Translations under genes and position numbers: made by a program
Shown: positions 1 to 5,592 of the stretch, one piece after another
How the letters are laid out: every line of letters begins with the position of its first letter
Position numbering within the stretch: the stretch's first letter is position 1
Notes under the pieces: model-generated
The model's input: only the letters and a program-made list of their open reading frames with translations
Databases searched by the model: none
What the model was told of the DNA's origin: nothing
From: Sphingobacteriales bacterium
GTDB lineage: Bacteria; Bacteroidota; Bacteroidia; Chitinophagales; Chitinophagaceae
Direction: 5' to 3'
Assembly: GCA_023251215.1 (NCBI GenBank)
Contig: JAHEZF010000038.1
Location: forward strand, 1 to 10,318
DNA length: 10,318 nucleotides

Positions 1-1
1 G

Positions 2-112
2 CAGGATGAGTGCATCGAAGTAACACCTAAAAATGTCCGGATGCGTAAGGTTATACTTGATGAAGACGAAAGAAGAAAACAAAGCAAACGGATGAACGTT
101 GTGACTGCATAA
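2..112 (+). CDS. typA: TypA/BipA ribosome-associated GTPase, C-terminal fragment
   Basis: Only the last 36 residues are in the window, reading from base 2 to a TAA at 110-112. They begin QDECIEVTPKNVRMRKVILD and end in a basic tail. The ECIEVTPKNVRMRK...LDEDERR pattern is the conserved end of the TypA/BipA C-terminal domain, usually (D)E.(V/I)EVTPK.(I/V)R(L/M)RK. TypA is a translational GTPase of the EF-G/LepA class that binds ribosomes and acts in stress adaptation and ribosome assembly. Its GTPase domain lies upstream of the window, so intactness cannot be judged. It converges on the lipoprotein gene ending at 144. The identification rests on this short but characteristic tail. Confidence 0.85.
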   Translation, partial: QDECIEVTPKNVRMRKVILDEDERRKQSKRMNVVTA

Positions 113-128
113 TAAATCCAGATTTATT
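111..128. terminator. AT-rich hairpin between convergent genes
   Basis: AATAAATC at 111-118 is the exact inverse of GATTTATT at 121-128, giving 7-8 bp around a 2-4 base loop. It overlaps the typA stop codon and sits between convergent genes. The stem is almost all A/T and there is no clear T-run, so termination is inferred mainly from position. Confidence 0.3.
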
Positions 129-143
129 TATTGGTAGACTTAC

Positions 144-938
144 TTAATTGTAAAAAAATGTTCTGATAAGAGGCTGAGAGCTTCCATAATTAATGACGGC
201 TCTAACAGGTAAGTTTTCGCTGTTATACTCATATACTCTATTTTCTATAATAGTGCCATTAACTGGATTAAACATTGAAGTAATATTGTTGAGACTCTTG
301 GGTTCGGCCCCAAAATTATACAAATGATAATGTCTGATTCTGTTAAAGGGATTAACAGCAGAATCATATTTGAACCATACAATATCAGTACTATACCAGT
401 TTGGATCTATAGTTTTCATTTCTACAACATTCCCTCGGGTATCATATCTGTAGATATAATAAAAATCAATTGCTTCAAAGGTCCCCACCCGCCTGTATTG
501 AGTATCGGCAATACATCTTCCATTGGCATCATAAGTAAAAGTATAGAAGACAGACCCATTGCCATAAGTTTCTCTCACCTTTCTCCCTATTAAATCATAT
601 TCTATTACAGAATAAAGCCTTTCAGAATCATTATTATTTTTTGCGAAAGTTTTTACAGGTAAGTCTTGGCTATTATATTCTATTCTGTATTCATAGTTTC
701 CCCAAGCAGGTGGCATAACAAAACCGTATTGATTGTTGTAAATAATTTTATTAACCAACCCCGATGCAGTATAATTATAGAGAGTCCTGTTTTCCTGAGA
801 AGTTGTTTGAATGCTATCAATAATTTTGATTAAATAAGTTGGAGTTGTTGTAGGTAAAAAATTAAGGTTCTCTTTTTTTCTACACGAAAAAAACAGAAAT
901 AACAAGAGATAAAATATAAAAGCTTTTTTCATCATCAT
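144..938 (-). CDS. Lipoprotein with YD-like (RHS-type) repeats
   Basis: A 264-aa protein with a lipoprotein signal: MMMKK, a hydrophobic run (residues 6-17) and lipobox F-F-S-C with Cys19 as the likely lipidated residue. The rest is a series of about seven short units of the form Y-x-Y-(D/N)-x-x-G/L-x-(L/P)-V, at roughly residues 54-67, 83-98, 109-125, 132-148, 161-176, 187-202 and 236-250. Clear examples are FTYDANGR and YRYDTRGN. Such YD-like repeats form extended beta-sheet in RHS and wall-associated proteins, but this protein has no RHS toxin core. It is probably anchored in the outer membrane facing the periplasm or the surface. Three in-frame ATGs (938-936, 935-933, 932-930) could all start it and none has a strong ribosome site. 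It is transcribed alone, converging on typA. Specific function is unknown. Confidence 0.75.
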   Translation of the reverse strand: MMMKKAFIFYLLLFLFFSCRKKENLNFLPTTTPTYLIKIIDSIQTTSQENRTLYNYTASGLVNKIIYNNQYGFVMPPAWGNYEYRIEYNSQDLPVKTFAKNNNDSERLYSVIEYDLIGRKVRETYGNGSVFYTFTYDANGRCIADTQYRRVGTFEAIDFYYIYRYDTRGNVVEMKTIDPNWYSTDIVWFKYDSAVNPFNRIRHYHLYNFGAEPKSLNNITSMFNPVNGTIIENRVYEYNSENLPVRAVINYGSSQPLIRTFFYN

Positions 939-956
939 TGCTTTTCTAAAATATTA

Positions 957-978
957 TTTAAAGATAATATCTTTTAAA
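957..978. repeat. Palindrome upstream of the YD lipoprotein
   Basis: AAAGATA (960-966), a single A, then TATCTTT (968-974) form a perfect 7-bp inverted repeat inside a wider AT-rich near-palindrome. It lies 22-36 bases before the ATG at 938 on the minus strand, where an operator or the leader could lie. In such AT-rich sequence chance is a fair alternative. Confidence 0.25.
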
Positions 979-1059
979 TAAAACAGGGTTTGATGGTCTT
1001 TCTTTGTTGTTCCCTCAAAAACAGGTTCAGGAATTCTTGAGTTTCTTTTTGATTACTTA

Positions 1060-1137
1060 TTATTTTAAATATTTATTCAGTGTTTCCACATATTTCAACG
1101 AGTTGGTAGTATTTAAAGCCTTTAGTTCAGCAATCAT
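1060..1137 (-). pseudogene. Possible gene remnant, 25-aa C-terminal tail
   Basis: On the minus strand, ATG 1137-1135 reads MIAELKALNTTNSLKYVETL plus NKYLK to a TAA at 1062-1060. Composition is protein-like: charged, helix-forming, with ordinary codons. Just upstream, in the adjacent frame, is ...SQIKETVEK followed by an early stop. The two frames meet at a run of seven A (T on the plus strand, 1137-1143). Losing one base would join them as ...IKETVEKMIAELKALNT..., a continuous helical tail. This may be a decayed or frameshifted gene, a sequencing slip in the homopolymer, or chance. No family is recognised. Confidence 0.25.
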
Positions 1138-1243
1138 TTTTTTCAACGGTTTCTTTTATTTGTGATGTTAAGTTACATGATTTTGATCCTGTCCGCATGC
1201 TCATTACCATGAATTTTCCAACATTCTGCATTTGTTTCTTTTG

Positions 1244-1251
1244 TAATTTTG
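1244..1251 (+). promoter_or_regulatory. Candidate -7 box for the CxxC protein gene
   Basis: TAATTTTG fits the Bacteroidota -7 consensus TAnnTTTG exactly and lies 17 bases before ATG 1269. No good TTTG -33 box is seen at the usual distance; the TTTG at 1231-1234 is too close. The implied leader would be about 10 bases. Confidence 0.3.
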
Positions 1252-1268
1252 CTTTAAATAAAGCTGCA

Positions 1269-1487
1269 ATGAAAAAGTGGGTACTGATACTATCCTTCAT
1301 CATTCTTAATTCCTTGTTCCCTGTTCGATATTCCTTCGCCCAATGCTCTATCTGTACCAAAACAGCCCAGCAACTGGGAGAGAAACCTGCCAAAGGAATG
1401 AATTCCGGTATTCTTTATCTCGCTTTTGCTCCATTTGTAATTGCCGGGTTTGTGGCGTTCAGGTGGTGGAATAAGAATAAAGGGTAG
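1269..1487 (+). CDS. Small CxxC membrane protein with signal peptide
   Basis: A 72-aa protein. Residues 1-24 form a signal peptide (MKKW, hydrophobic run 5-17, likely cleavage SFA|Q). The mature part opens with C26-S-I-C29-TKTAQQLGEKPAKGMNSGILYL, followed by a membrane helix (about 48-64) and a short basic tail RWWNKNKG. The CxxC followed by a G-rich G-x-N-x-G-I-L-Y-L segment and one helix resembles small uncharacterised Bacteroidota proteins; I know no proven function. The CxxC could bind metal or take part in thiol exchange on the periplasmic side. ATG 1269 is chosen over the upstream in-frame ATGs at 1197 and 1209 because it gives a standard signal peptide. Bases 1291-1333, encoding residues 8-22, are nearly identical to an intergenic repeat at 4852-4887. 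The stop lies in the inverted repeat shared with the convergent CDGSH gene. Confidence 0.7.
   Translation: MKKWVLILSFIILNSLFPVRYSFAQCSICTKTAQQLGEKPAKGMNSGILYLAFAPFVIAGFVAFRWWNKNKG
1291..1333 (+). repeat. Dispersed repeat copy inside signal-peptide codons
   Basis: Compared with 4852-4887, the first 15 bases (TATCCTTCATCATTC) are identical, then 3 differ, then ATTCCTTGTTC is identical. A 7-base extra block (CCTGTTC) follows and the final GATATTC matches. That makes 33 of 36 bases shared plus one small insertion that looks like local duplication of CTTGTTC. The copy is in frame and encodes the hydrophobic core of the signal peptide. Confidence 0.7.
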
Positions 1488-1549
1488 TGGTAAATAGCGA
1501 GTGGTAAGTGGGGAACAGAAAATCTTTATCCCACTCGCTATTTACTACT
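1486..1549. terminator. 19-bp inverted repeat, likely bidirectional terminator
   Basis: AGTGGTAAATAGCGAGTGG (1486-1504) and CCACTCGCTATTTACTACT (1531-1549) are inverse copies with one mismatch, including a perfect 14-bp core, around a 26-base loop. The left arm contains two bases of the stop codon of the CxxC gene. The right arm encodes the last three residues (SSK) and stop of the CDGSH gene on the other strand. Position between convergent ends suggests a shared terminator, although T-runs are poor. Internal GTGGTAA...GTGGTAA repetition suggests it derives from a dispersed repeat family. Confidence 0.6.
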
Positions 1550-1828
1550 TGCCATTACCCCTTCCAATGTCAAATGTGTGTCATCACAAAACGGCGGGGT
1601 TTTGGTTTGCTTGCACTGACAGAAATAAACTTCTTCTTCTTTATCAAATTGCATTTTTACACTTTTGAAAGGAGTATTTTCAATGAGTTTATGTTTGCTG
1701 TCACAGAAAGGTTGCTTCTCACTCAGGCCGCAGCTGCACCATGAATACACTTTACCTGGTTCCACTTTTACAACAGCGGGTTCGCATTCAGCCATTCGGG
1801 GTAATCCTTTATTGAGTATAGTTTCCAT
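1538..1828 (-). CDS. Tandem CDGSH-type iron-sulfur protein
   Basis: A 96-aa protein with two CDGSH zinc-finger-like [2Fe-2S] sites of the spacing C-x-C-x8-C-x3-H. Site 1 has C31, C33, C42, H46 (CSCGLSEKQPFCDSKH); site 2 has C70, C72, C81, H85 (CQCKQTKTPPFCDDTH). In each, three Cys and one His ligate a labile, redox-active 2Fe-2S cluster, as in mitoNEET and bacterial homologues. There is no signal peptide or membrane anchor, so it should be cytoplasmic. Two motifs in one short chain correspond to the mitochondrial Miner2/CISD3-like type. The ATG follows the MeaB stop by 5 bases, so the two genes are probably co-transcribed and this one depends on MeaB for its promoter. The last three residues fall in the 1486-1549 inverted repeat and may not be functionally constrained. 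Confidence 0.9.
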   Translation of the reverse strand: METILNKGLPRMAECEPAVVKVEPGKVYSWCSCGLSEKQPFCDSKHKLIENTPFKSVKMQFDKEEEVYFCQCKQTKTPPFCDDTHLTLEGVMASSK

Positions 1829-1833
1829 AGTAA

Positions 1834-2730
1834 TTATTTACCGGCAATAAATTGATAGAGGTTGAAACCGCCTTTCTGGTAAGCTGTTTCTATTTCTTTT
1901 TTAAGATTTGTTTTATCAATGTCTTTCATCCTCTTTTGTTCTATCAGGGAAAAGGCTCTTTCTGCCAGCAGCCAGAATTTTTTATCCGGCAAATGAGCTT
2001 TTTGAAGCTGGTGAAGAATAATATCAAGCAAATCTTTTACACCTTCATTCTGTAAAGCCACCGTTTTTACCACTGGCACTTCATTGTAATGAGCGCTGAA
2101 TGCCGGGGCCAGCATCATCCGTAGGTTTTTGACGAACGTATCTGCACCGGGGCGATCACTTTTATTCACTACAAAAATATCAGCTATCTCCATCAGTCCG
2201 GCCTTCATGGTTTGCACTTCATCACCGGCTTCCGGAACCACCACTACAACTGTTACGTCTGCCAATCCCGCAATTTCAATTTCACTTTGCCCGACACCAA
2301 CTGTTTCAACGATGATATGATCAAAATGAAAAGTTTTGAGCAGATCGGTTATTTCAATGATCTTCGGATGCAGGCCGCCCATGGATCCTCTTGTGGCTAA
2401 TGAGCGGATAAATACAGCAGGATGAATGTACCATTTACTCATCCGGATACGGTCGCCTAATAAAGCGCCAAGATTAAATGGAGAAGAAGGATCTATACAC
2501 AGAACAGCAACTTTTTTACCCTCATTAACCAACAGGCCAATTAGGGAATCAACCAGCGTACTCTTTCCGGCTCCCGGGGGACCAGTTATGCCGATGATCT
2601 TTGTATTAGAAACAGGAAGTAACTGAAGCAGGGTTTCATAACCGGGTTGTTCATTTTCCACAAGCGAAATACTTCTTGCCAATGTTTTTACATCGCCTTG
2701 TTTTATTTGCTGTAACAGATCCTGCCACAT
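1834..2730 (-). CDS. meaB: MeaB/ArgK family P-loop GTPase (mutase chaperone)
   Basis: A 298-aa G3E-type GTPase. Walker A is GPPGAGKST (residues 50-58). D80-P-S-S-P with LGDRIRM (91-97) and RSLATRGSMGGL (109-120) are the conserved switch-region segments of the family. VETVGVGQSE (141-150) is the switch II/Walker B-side motif, and NKSD (189-192) gives guanine specificity. The C-terminal helices (about 235-298) correspond to the dimerisation arm. MeaB loads and protects adenosylcobalamin-dependent mutases such as methylmalonyl-CoA mutase; the older name 'LAO/AO transport ATPase (ArgK)' is misleading. No mutase subunit is in the window, so the client lies elsewhere. Length is near the usual 300-330. 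It is divergent from the ligase-like gene at 2822 and leads a two-gene operon with the CDGSH protein. Confidence 0.92.
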   Translation of the reverse strand: MWQDLLQQIKQGDVKTLARSISLVENEQPGYETLLQLLPVSNTKIIGITGPPGAGKSTLVDSLIGLLVNEGKKVAVLCIDPSSPFNLGALLGDRIRMSKWYIHPAVFIRSLATRGSMGGLHPKIIEITDLLKTFHFDHIIVETVGVGQSEIEIAGLADVTVVVVVPEAGDEVQTMKAGLMEIADIFVVNKSDRPGADTFVKNLRMMLAPAFSAHYNEVPVVKTVALQNEGVKDLLDIILHQLQKAHLPDKKFWLLAERAFSLIEQKRMKDIDKTNLKKEIETAYQKGGFNLYQFIAGK

Positions 2731-2788
2731 GAACCAGTATTTTATTTAAATCGTCAGGCTACAACTTACATCTTTTATTTTTCACCTG

Positions 2789-2796
2789 TATCTTGC
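2789..2796 (+). promoter_or_regulatory. Candidate -7 box for the envelope gene cluster
   Basis: TATCTTGC resembles the TATCTTTGC form of the Bacteroidota -7 element with one T missing. It lies 25 bases before ATG 2822, and AGGA at 2810-2813 is a fair ribosome site 8 bases before the ATG. No clear -33 TTTG accompanies it. Confidence 0.3.
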
Positions 2797-2802
2797 GGGG
2801 AA

Positions 2803-2810
2803 CAAAATTA
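2803..2810 (-). promoter_or_regulatory. Candidate -7 box for meaB
   Basis: Read on the minus strand this is TAATTTTG, an exact TAnnTTTG match. It would give a leader of about 65 bases before the MeaB ATG at 2730. A TTG (minus) at 2829-2827 is 16 bases upstream, slightly close for a -33 box. It lies only six bases from the box proposed for the opposite gene, so divergent initiation could interfere. Confidence 0.3.
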
Positions 2811-2821
2811 GGAACCGGTAA

Positions 2822-4042
2822 ATGAACAATTGGCGAAAACAATTACTTTTTTATAATATGCTGGCTATGCTGGCATCATTGTTTCTGTCGCGGGTGGCTT
2901 TATCTGTCACGATGCTCTCATTTTTTATATTTTCTTTTTTCCATTCAGATATAAAAGGACATATCCGCAACTTTTTTTCTTCGTCTCTTTTATGGGGAAT
3001 GAGTTTGTTGTTCTTTTTGCCCGTCCTCTCAGGTTTGTGGAGTAATGACGTACAGGCATGGGCAGATAAAATTATTATAAAGCTGCCTTTATTTTTCATG
3101 CCGCTGGCTTTTGCCGCTCCCTTTGGCTTTTCAAAAAAAGAATGGCTAAAGCTTGCTTTTGTATTCATTACACTGGTTACTGCCGGCACCATATGGAGTA
3201 TGTTCCATTATATAACAAATATGCCGGCTGTGGATGAAAGCTACCTGCGGGCAAAATCAATTCTTACTCCTCTTGGAAACGACCATGTGCGGTATAGTTG
3301 GATGCTGAATGTGGCCATATTGCTTTCAGCCTGGTTATGGATAACGGAAAAGACGGCTACCAAATTTGTCAGATGGTTTTTGGTAATAATAACTTTTTGG
3401 TTGATCCTTTTTCTGCATATCCTTGCGGCCCGTACAGGATTATTTTCTTTCTACCTGATGATAATAATTACCCTGGGATGGATGATTGTTCAAAAATCCA
3501 AACCATTATGGGTAATAACTTTATTCATGTTGGCTGTTGCTTTGCCGATTGCTGCTTATTTTATTCTCCCCACATTTCATAACCGGGTCAGGTATTTTAT
3601 GTATGACCTGAATTATTTTAAGGAAGCACATTATCTGCCCGGCGCCAATGATGCCGTAAGGGTGATTTCGTTAAAAGCGGGATGGAATGTTATGAATGAA
3701 CATCCGGTTACAGGTGTAGGATATGGGGACGTTTTAAGTAAAACACAAAAATGGTATAGTATCCATTACCCGCAAATGGCAGAAGCAGATAAAATATTCC
3801 CCAGCAGCGAATGGCTTATGTACGGGGCTGCCTGTGGCTGGCCCGGTCTGCTGCTTTTTGGATTTATAATGATTGTACCGTTTTTATTGCGGGTAAAAAA
3901 TAAATTACCCTGGTACTTGCTGAATAGTACTGCCAGTTTCAGTTTTCTTTTCGACATTGGCCTGGAAGTTCAGTTCGGCATTTTTATCTACTCATTTATT
4001 ATATTATCGTGTTGGAAATGGCTGAAACCTGAAAAGGTGTAA
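2822..4042 (+). CDS. O-antigen ligase/polymerase-like membrane protein
   Basis: A 406-aa polytopic protein with about 10-12 membrane helices (roughly 12-40, 55-71, 86-101, 109-130, 157-174, 183-202, 203-223, 229-249, 336-356, 362-380, 382-399). A large hydrophilic loop (about 250-335) lies before the last helices, the layout of the Wzy/WaaL O-antigen ligase superfamily. Supporting motifs are A-A-R204-T-G-L at the start of a helix and, in the loop, VRVISLKAGW followed by NEHPVTGVGYGD, both typical of this family. Such proteins join or polymerise undecaprenyl-linked glycans onto lipid A-core or protein on the periplasmic side of the inner membrane. Sequence alone cannot separate ligase, polymerase or protein O-oligosaccharyltransferase. 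The neighbouring glycosyltransferase and LptC-like gene favour a surface-glycan role. ATG 2822 has AGGA upstream. Confidence 0.8.
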   Translation: MNNWRKQLLFYNMLAMLASLFLSRVALSVTMLSFFIFSFFHSDIKGHIRNFFSSSLLWGMSLLFFLPVLSGLWSNDVQAWADKIIIKLPLFFMPLAFAAPFGFSKKEWLKLAFVFITLVTAGTIWSMFHYITNMPAVDESYLRAKSILTPLGNDHVRYSWMLNVAILLSAWLWITEKTATKFVRWFLVIITFWLILFLHILAARTGLFSFYLMIIITLGWMIVQKSKPLWVITLFMLAVALPIAAYFILPTFHNRVRYFMYDLNYFKEAHYLPGANDAVRVISLKAGWNVMNEHPVTGVGYGDVLSKTQKWYSIHYPQMAEADKIFPSSEWLMYGAACGWPGLLLFGFIMIVPFLLRVKNKLPWYLLNSTASFSFLFDIGLEVQFGIFIYSFIILSCWKWLKPEKV

Positions 4043-4056
4043 TCTTTGCAATTGTT

Positions 4057-4842
4057 ATGCAATCCTTATCGGTAGTAATAGTTTGTAAAAACGAAGTGGA
4101 TATTATCGGCCGCACACTGCAAAGCCTGCGGGGGCTTACTGATGATATTGTGGTATATGATAACGGCAGTACAGACGAAACCCGGAAGATGGTAAAGCAA
4201 TTTAATGTGCAATTACATGAAGGCAGTTGGGAGGGATTTGGTAAAACAAAGAATAAAGCAATTTCACTGGCCTTGTACGACTGGATATTAAGCCTTGATT
4301 CGGATGAAACCGTGGACGACGAACTGAAGGGATCCCTGATGGCGGAACAATTAAAAGACGAAACAACAGTCTATGAGGTTAGTTTCAAAAATTTCCTGGG
4401 CAAAAAACATTTGAAATACGGGGAGTGGGGAAGAGATAAGCACATTCGTTTATTTAATCGTAAAAATATTTGCTGGGATGATGCCCCGGTGCATGAACAA
4501 TTAATAGTTCCGGAAGGAACGAAGAAAAAAAAACTCAAAGGACATCTCCTGCACCGGACGATGAAAGATTTATCAGAGTATTCATCAAAGATGAACGAGT
4601 ATGCCCTGCTGAATGCAGAAAAATATTACCGGCAGGGGAAAAAAGCATCCTGGTTTAAGATACGGATGGCCCCCGGGTTTACTTTTCTTAATTATTATTT
4701 TTTAAAATTTGGTTTTTTAGACGGGCATGAGGGATTTGTTTGTGCAAAAATGACCGCTTATTATACATTTCTGAAATATGCAAGACTAAGAGAACTGAAG
4801 AATATCGAACAGATGAATAACGAACAAAGAACACCGAAGTAA
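4057..4842 (+). CDS. GT2 family glycosyltransferase (WaaE/KdtX-like)
   Basis: A 261-aa GT-A fold enzyme. The N-terminus SVVIVCKNEVDIIGRTLQSL (residues 5-24) and VVYDNGSTDET (32-42) form the nucleotide-sugar binding half. LSLDSDETVDDEL (79-90) holds the D81-S-D83 metal-binding motif. KHIRLFNRKNICWDDAPVHE (128-147), ending in the VHE motif, resembles LPS-core glucosyltransferases of the WaaE/KdtX/LgtF group. There is no signal peptide; it should act at the cytoplasmic face of the inner membrane, perhaps through the aromatic stretch at 205-220. It lies 14 bases after the ligase-like gene, indicating an operon and a joint role in glycan assembly. AATCTTTG (4041-4048) just upstream resembles a -7 box, though TAnnTTTG is not matched exactly. 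Residues 248-261 (KNIEQMNNEQRTPK) are encoded by a dispersed repeat, so the native C-terminus may have been shorter. Donor and acceptor are unknown. Confidence 0.88.
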   Translation: MQSLSVVIVCKNEVDIIGRTLQSLRGLTDDIVVYDNGSTDETRKMVKQFNVQLHEGSWEGFGKTKNKAISLALYDWILSLDSDETVDDELKGSLMAEQLKDETTVYEVSFKNFLGKKHLKYGEWGRDKHIRLFNRKNICWDDAPVHEQLIVPEGTKKKKLKGHLLHRTMKDLSEYSSKMNEYALLNAEKYYRQGKKASWFKIRMAPGFTFLNYYFLKFGFLDGHEGFVCAKMTAYYTFLKYARLRELKNIEQMNNEQRTPK

Positions 4843-4887
4843 AGACTCTTGTATCCTTCATCATTCGACATTCCTTGTTCGATATTC
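4800..4887. repeat. Inverted, internally periodic dispersed repeat
   Basis: GAATATCGAAC (4800-4810) and GTTCGATATTC (4877-4887) are perfect 11-bp inverse copies. Each arm is itself built of 14-15-base units of the form GAAT-nn-CGAA: left arm at 4800, 4815 and 4829 (GAATATCGAACA, GAATAACGAACA, GAACACCGAAGT), right arm on the other strand at 4887 and 4873 (GAATATCGAACA, GAATGTCGAATG). It spans the end of the glycosyltransferase gene and the gap before the LON-domain gene. I recall similar sequences as common intergenic repeats in Chitinophagaceae-like genomes. A second partial copy is at 1291-1333. Confidence 0.75.
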
Positions 4888-4917
4888 AATAATTTGCATA
4901 AAACTTGTTTTAAAAAA

Positions 4918-5571
4918 GTGACAAACTTCATTCCTATATTCCCTCTTGGTATTGTTGTGTATCCGGGTGAAAATATGAACCTGCATATATTTGAGTCCCG
5001 GTATAAACAGCTTATCACTGAATGTAATGCCGGAAATAAACCATTTGGCATTCCTGCTGTTATTGAAAAAAAAATGCAGGATTATGGGTCATTGATGCAG
5101 ATAACAGAACTGTCACAGCTTTATGATAACGGGGAAATGGATATCAAAACACAGGGAGTAAAAGTGTTTCGCATACTGGAAGTGATCAAAGAGGTACCAG
5201 ACAAATTATACAGTGGCGCTATTGTCAACTACCCGCATAATAATGAGCAGGGCAACCCGGAAGTGATGCGGAAAGTAATGAACGGCATCCGGAACCTGCA
5301 CAAACTATTAAAAATAAATAGTCCTGATATCTATCGGGATAAAAAAGAAGATGGTGAATTGAAATGTTATGACGTAGCACATCATATAGGCCTTTCGCTG
5401 GAAGAAGAATATGAGTTACTTGCTTTGTTTGATGAAAGCCAACGGCTGGAATATGTGAAGCGGCATCTCGCTAAAGTAATTCCCCTGTTGGCAGGCATGG
5501 AACAATTAAAAGAAAAAATAAAATTGAACGGTCACTTTAAAAATTTTGAAGGGTTTGATCTGGAGTCGTAA
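4918..5571 (+). CDS. LON substrate-binding domain protein (no protease domain)
   Basis: A 217-aa protein from GTG 4918: MTNFIPIFPLGIVVYPGENM then NLHIFESRYKQLI. This is the first strand and helix of the Lon N-terminal (LON substrate-binding) domain, typically PLFPL..V.FPG....L.IFE.RY..L. MDIKTQGVKVFRILEV (74-89) is the second conserved segment. Residues 110-217 form a charged helical tail. There are no ATPase or protease motifs, so this is a stand-alone LON-domain protein. These are widespread, and their role is poorly defined, probably protein recognition. GTG 4918 is preferred because the domain begins at once there, whereas upstream TTG starts (4849, 4894) would add residues encoded partly by the dispersed repeat. 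The next ATG would cut into the domain. It lies in the same direction between the glycosyltransferase and coaX. Confidence 0.85.
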   Translation: MTNFIPIFPLGIVVYPGENMNLHIFESRYKQLITECNAGNKPFGIPAVIEKKMQDYGSLMQITELSQLYDNGEMDIKTQGVKVFRILEVIKEVPDKLYSGAIVNYPHNNEQGNPEVMRKVMNGIRNLHKLLKINSPDIYRDKKEDGELKCYDVAHHIGLSLEEEYELLALFDESQRLEYVKRHLAKVIPLLAGMEQLKEKIKLNGHFKNFEGFDLES

Positions 5572-5592
5572 GATCGCCTGAAAAAAATATTC

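Larger units (their letters stand above)
939..1268. other. 330-base gap without an intact gene
   Basis: This AT-rich stretch separates the divergent lipoprotein (-) and CxxC-protein (+) genes. It contains the palindrome at 957-978, a short coding-like minus-strand tail at 1060-1137 and a possible promoter box at 1244-1251. I see no RNA gene and no long open frame of convincing composition in it. Confidence 0.5.

Noticed and set aside
144..938. RHS toxin or polymorphic toxin fragment
   Set aside because: Only degenerate short YD-like units are present; there is no RHS core, no toxin tip, no immunity gene and an intact lipoprotein signal.
1127..1393. 88-codon minus-strand frame overlapping the CxxC gene
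   Set aside because: Nearly half is antisense to the plus-strand gene with a clear signal peptide and CxxC motif, and part of that is repeat sequence. Only its last segment is kept, as a possible remnant.
2851..3192. 113-codon minus-strand frame in the ligase-like gene
   Set aside because: It is antisense to a run of membrane helices, which produces long charged shadow frames; there is no start context or domain.
4761..5051. 96-codon minus-strand frame across the glycosyltransferase/LON junction
   Set aside because: It reads the antisense of the dispersed repeat and of two well-supported genes, and shows no domain or signal.
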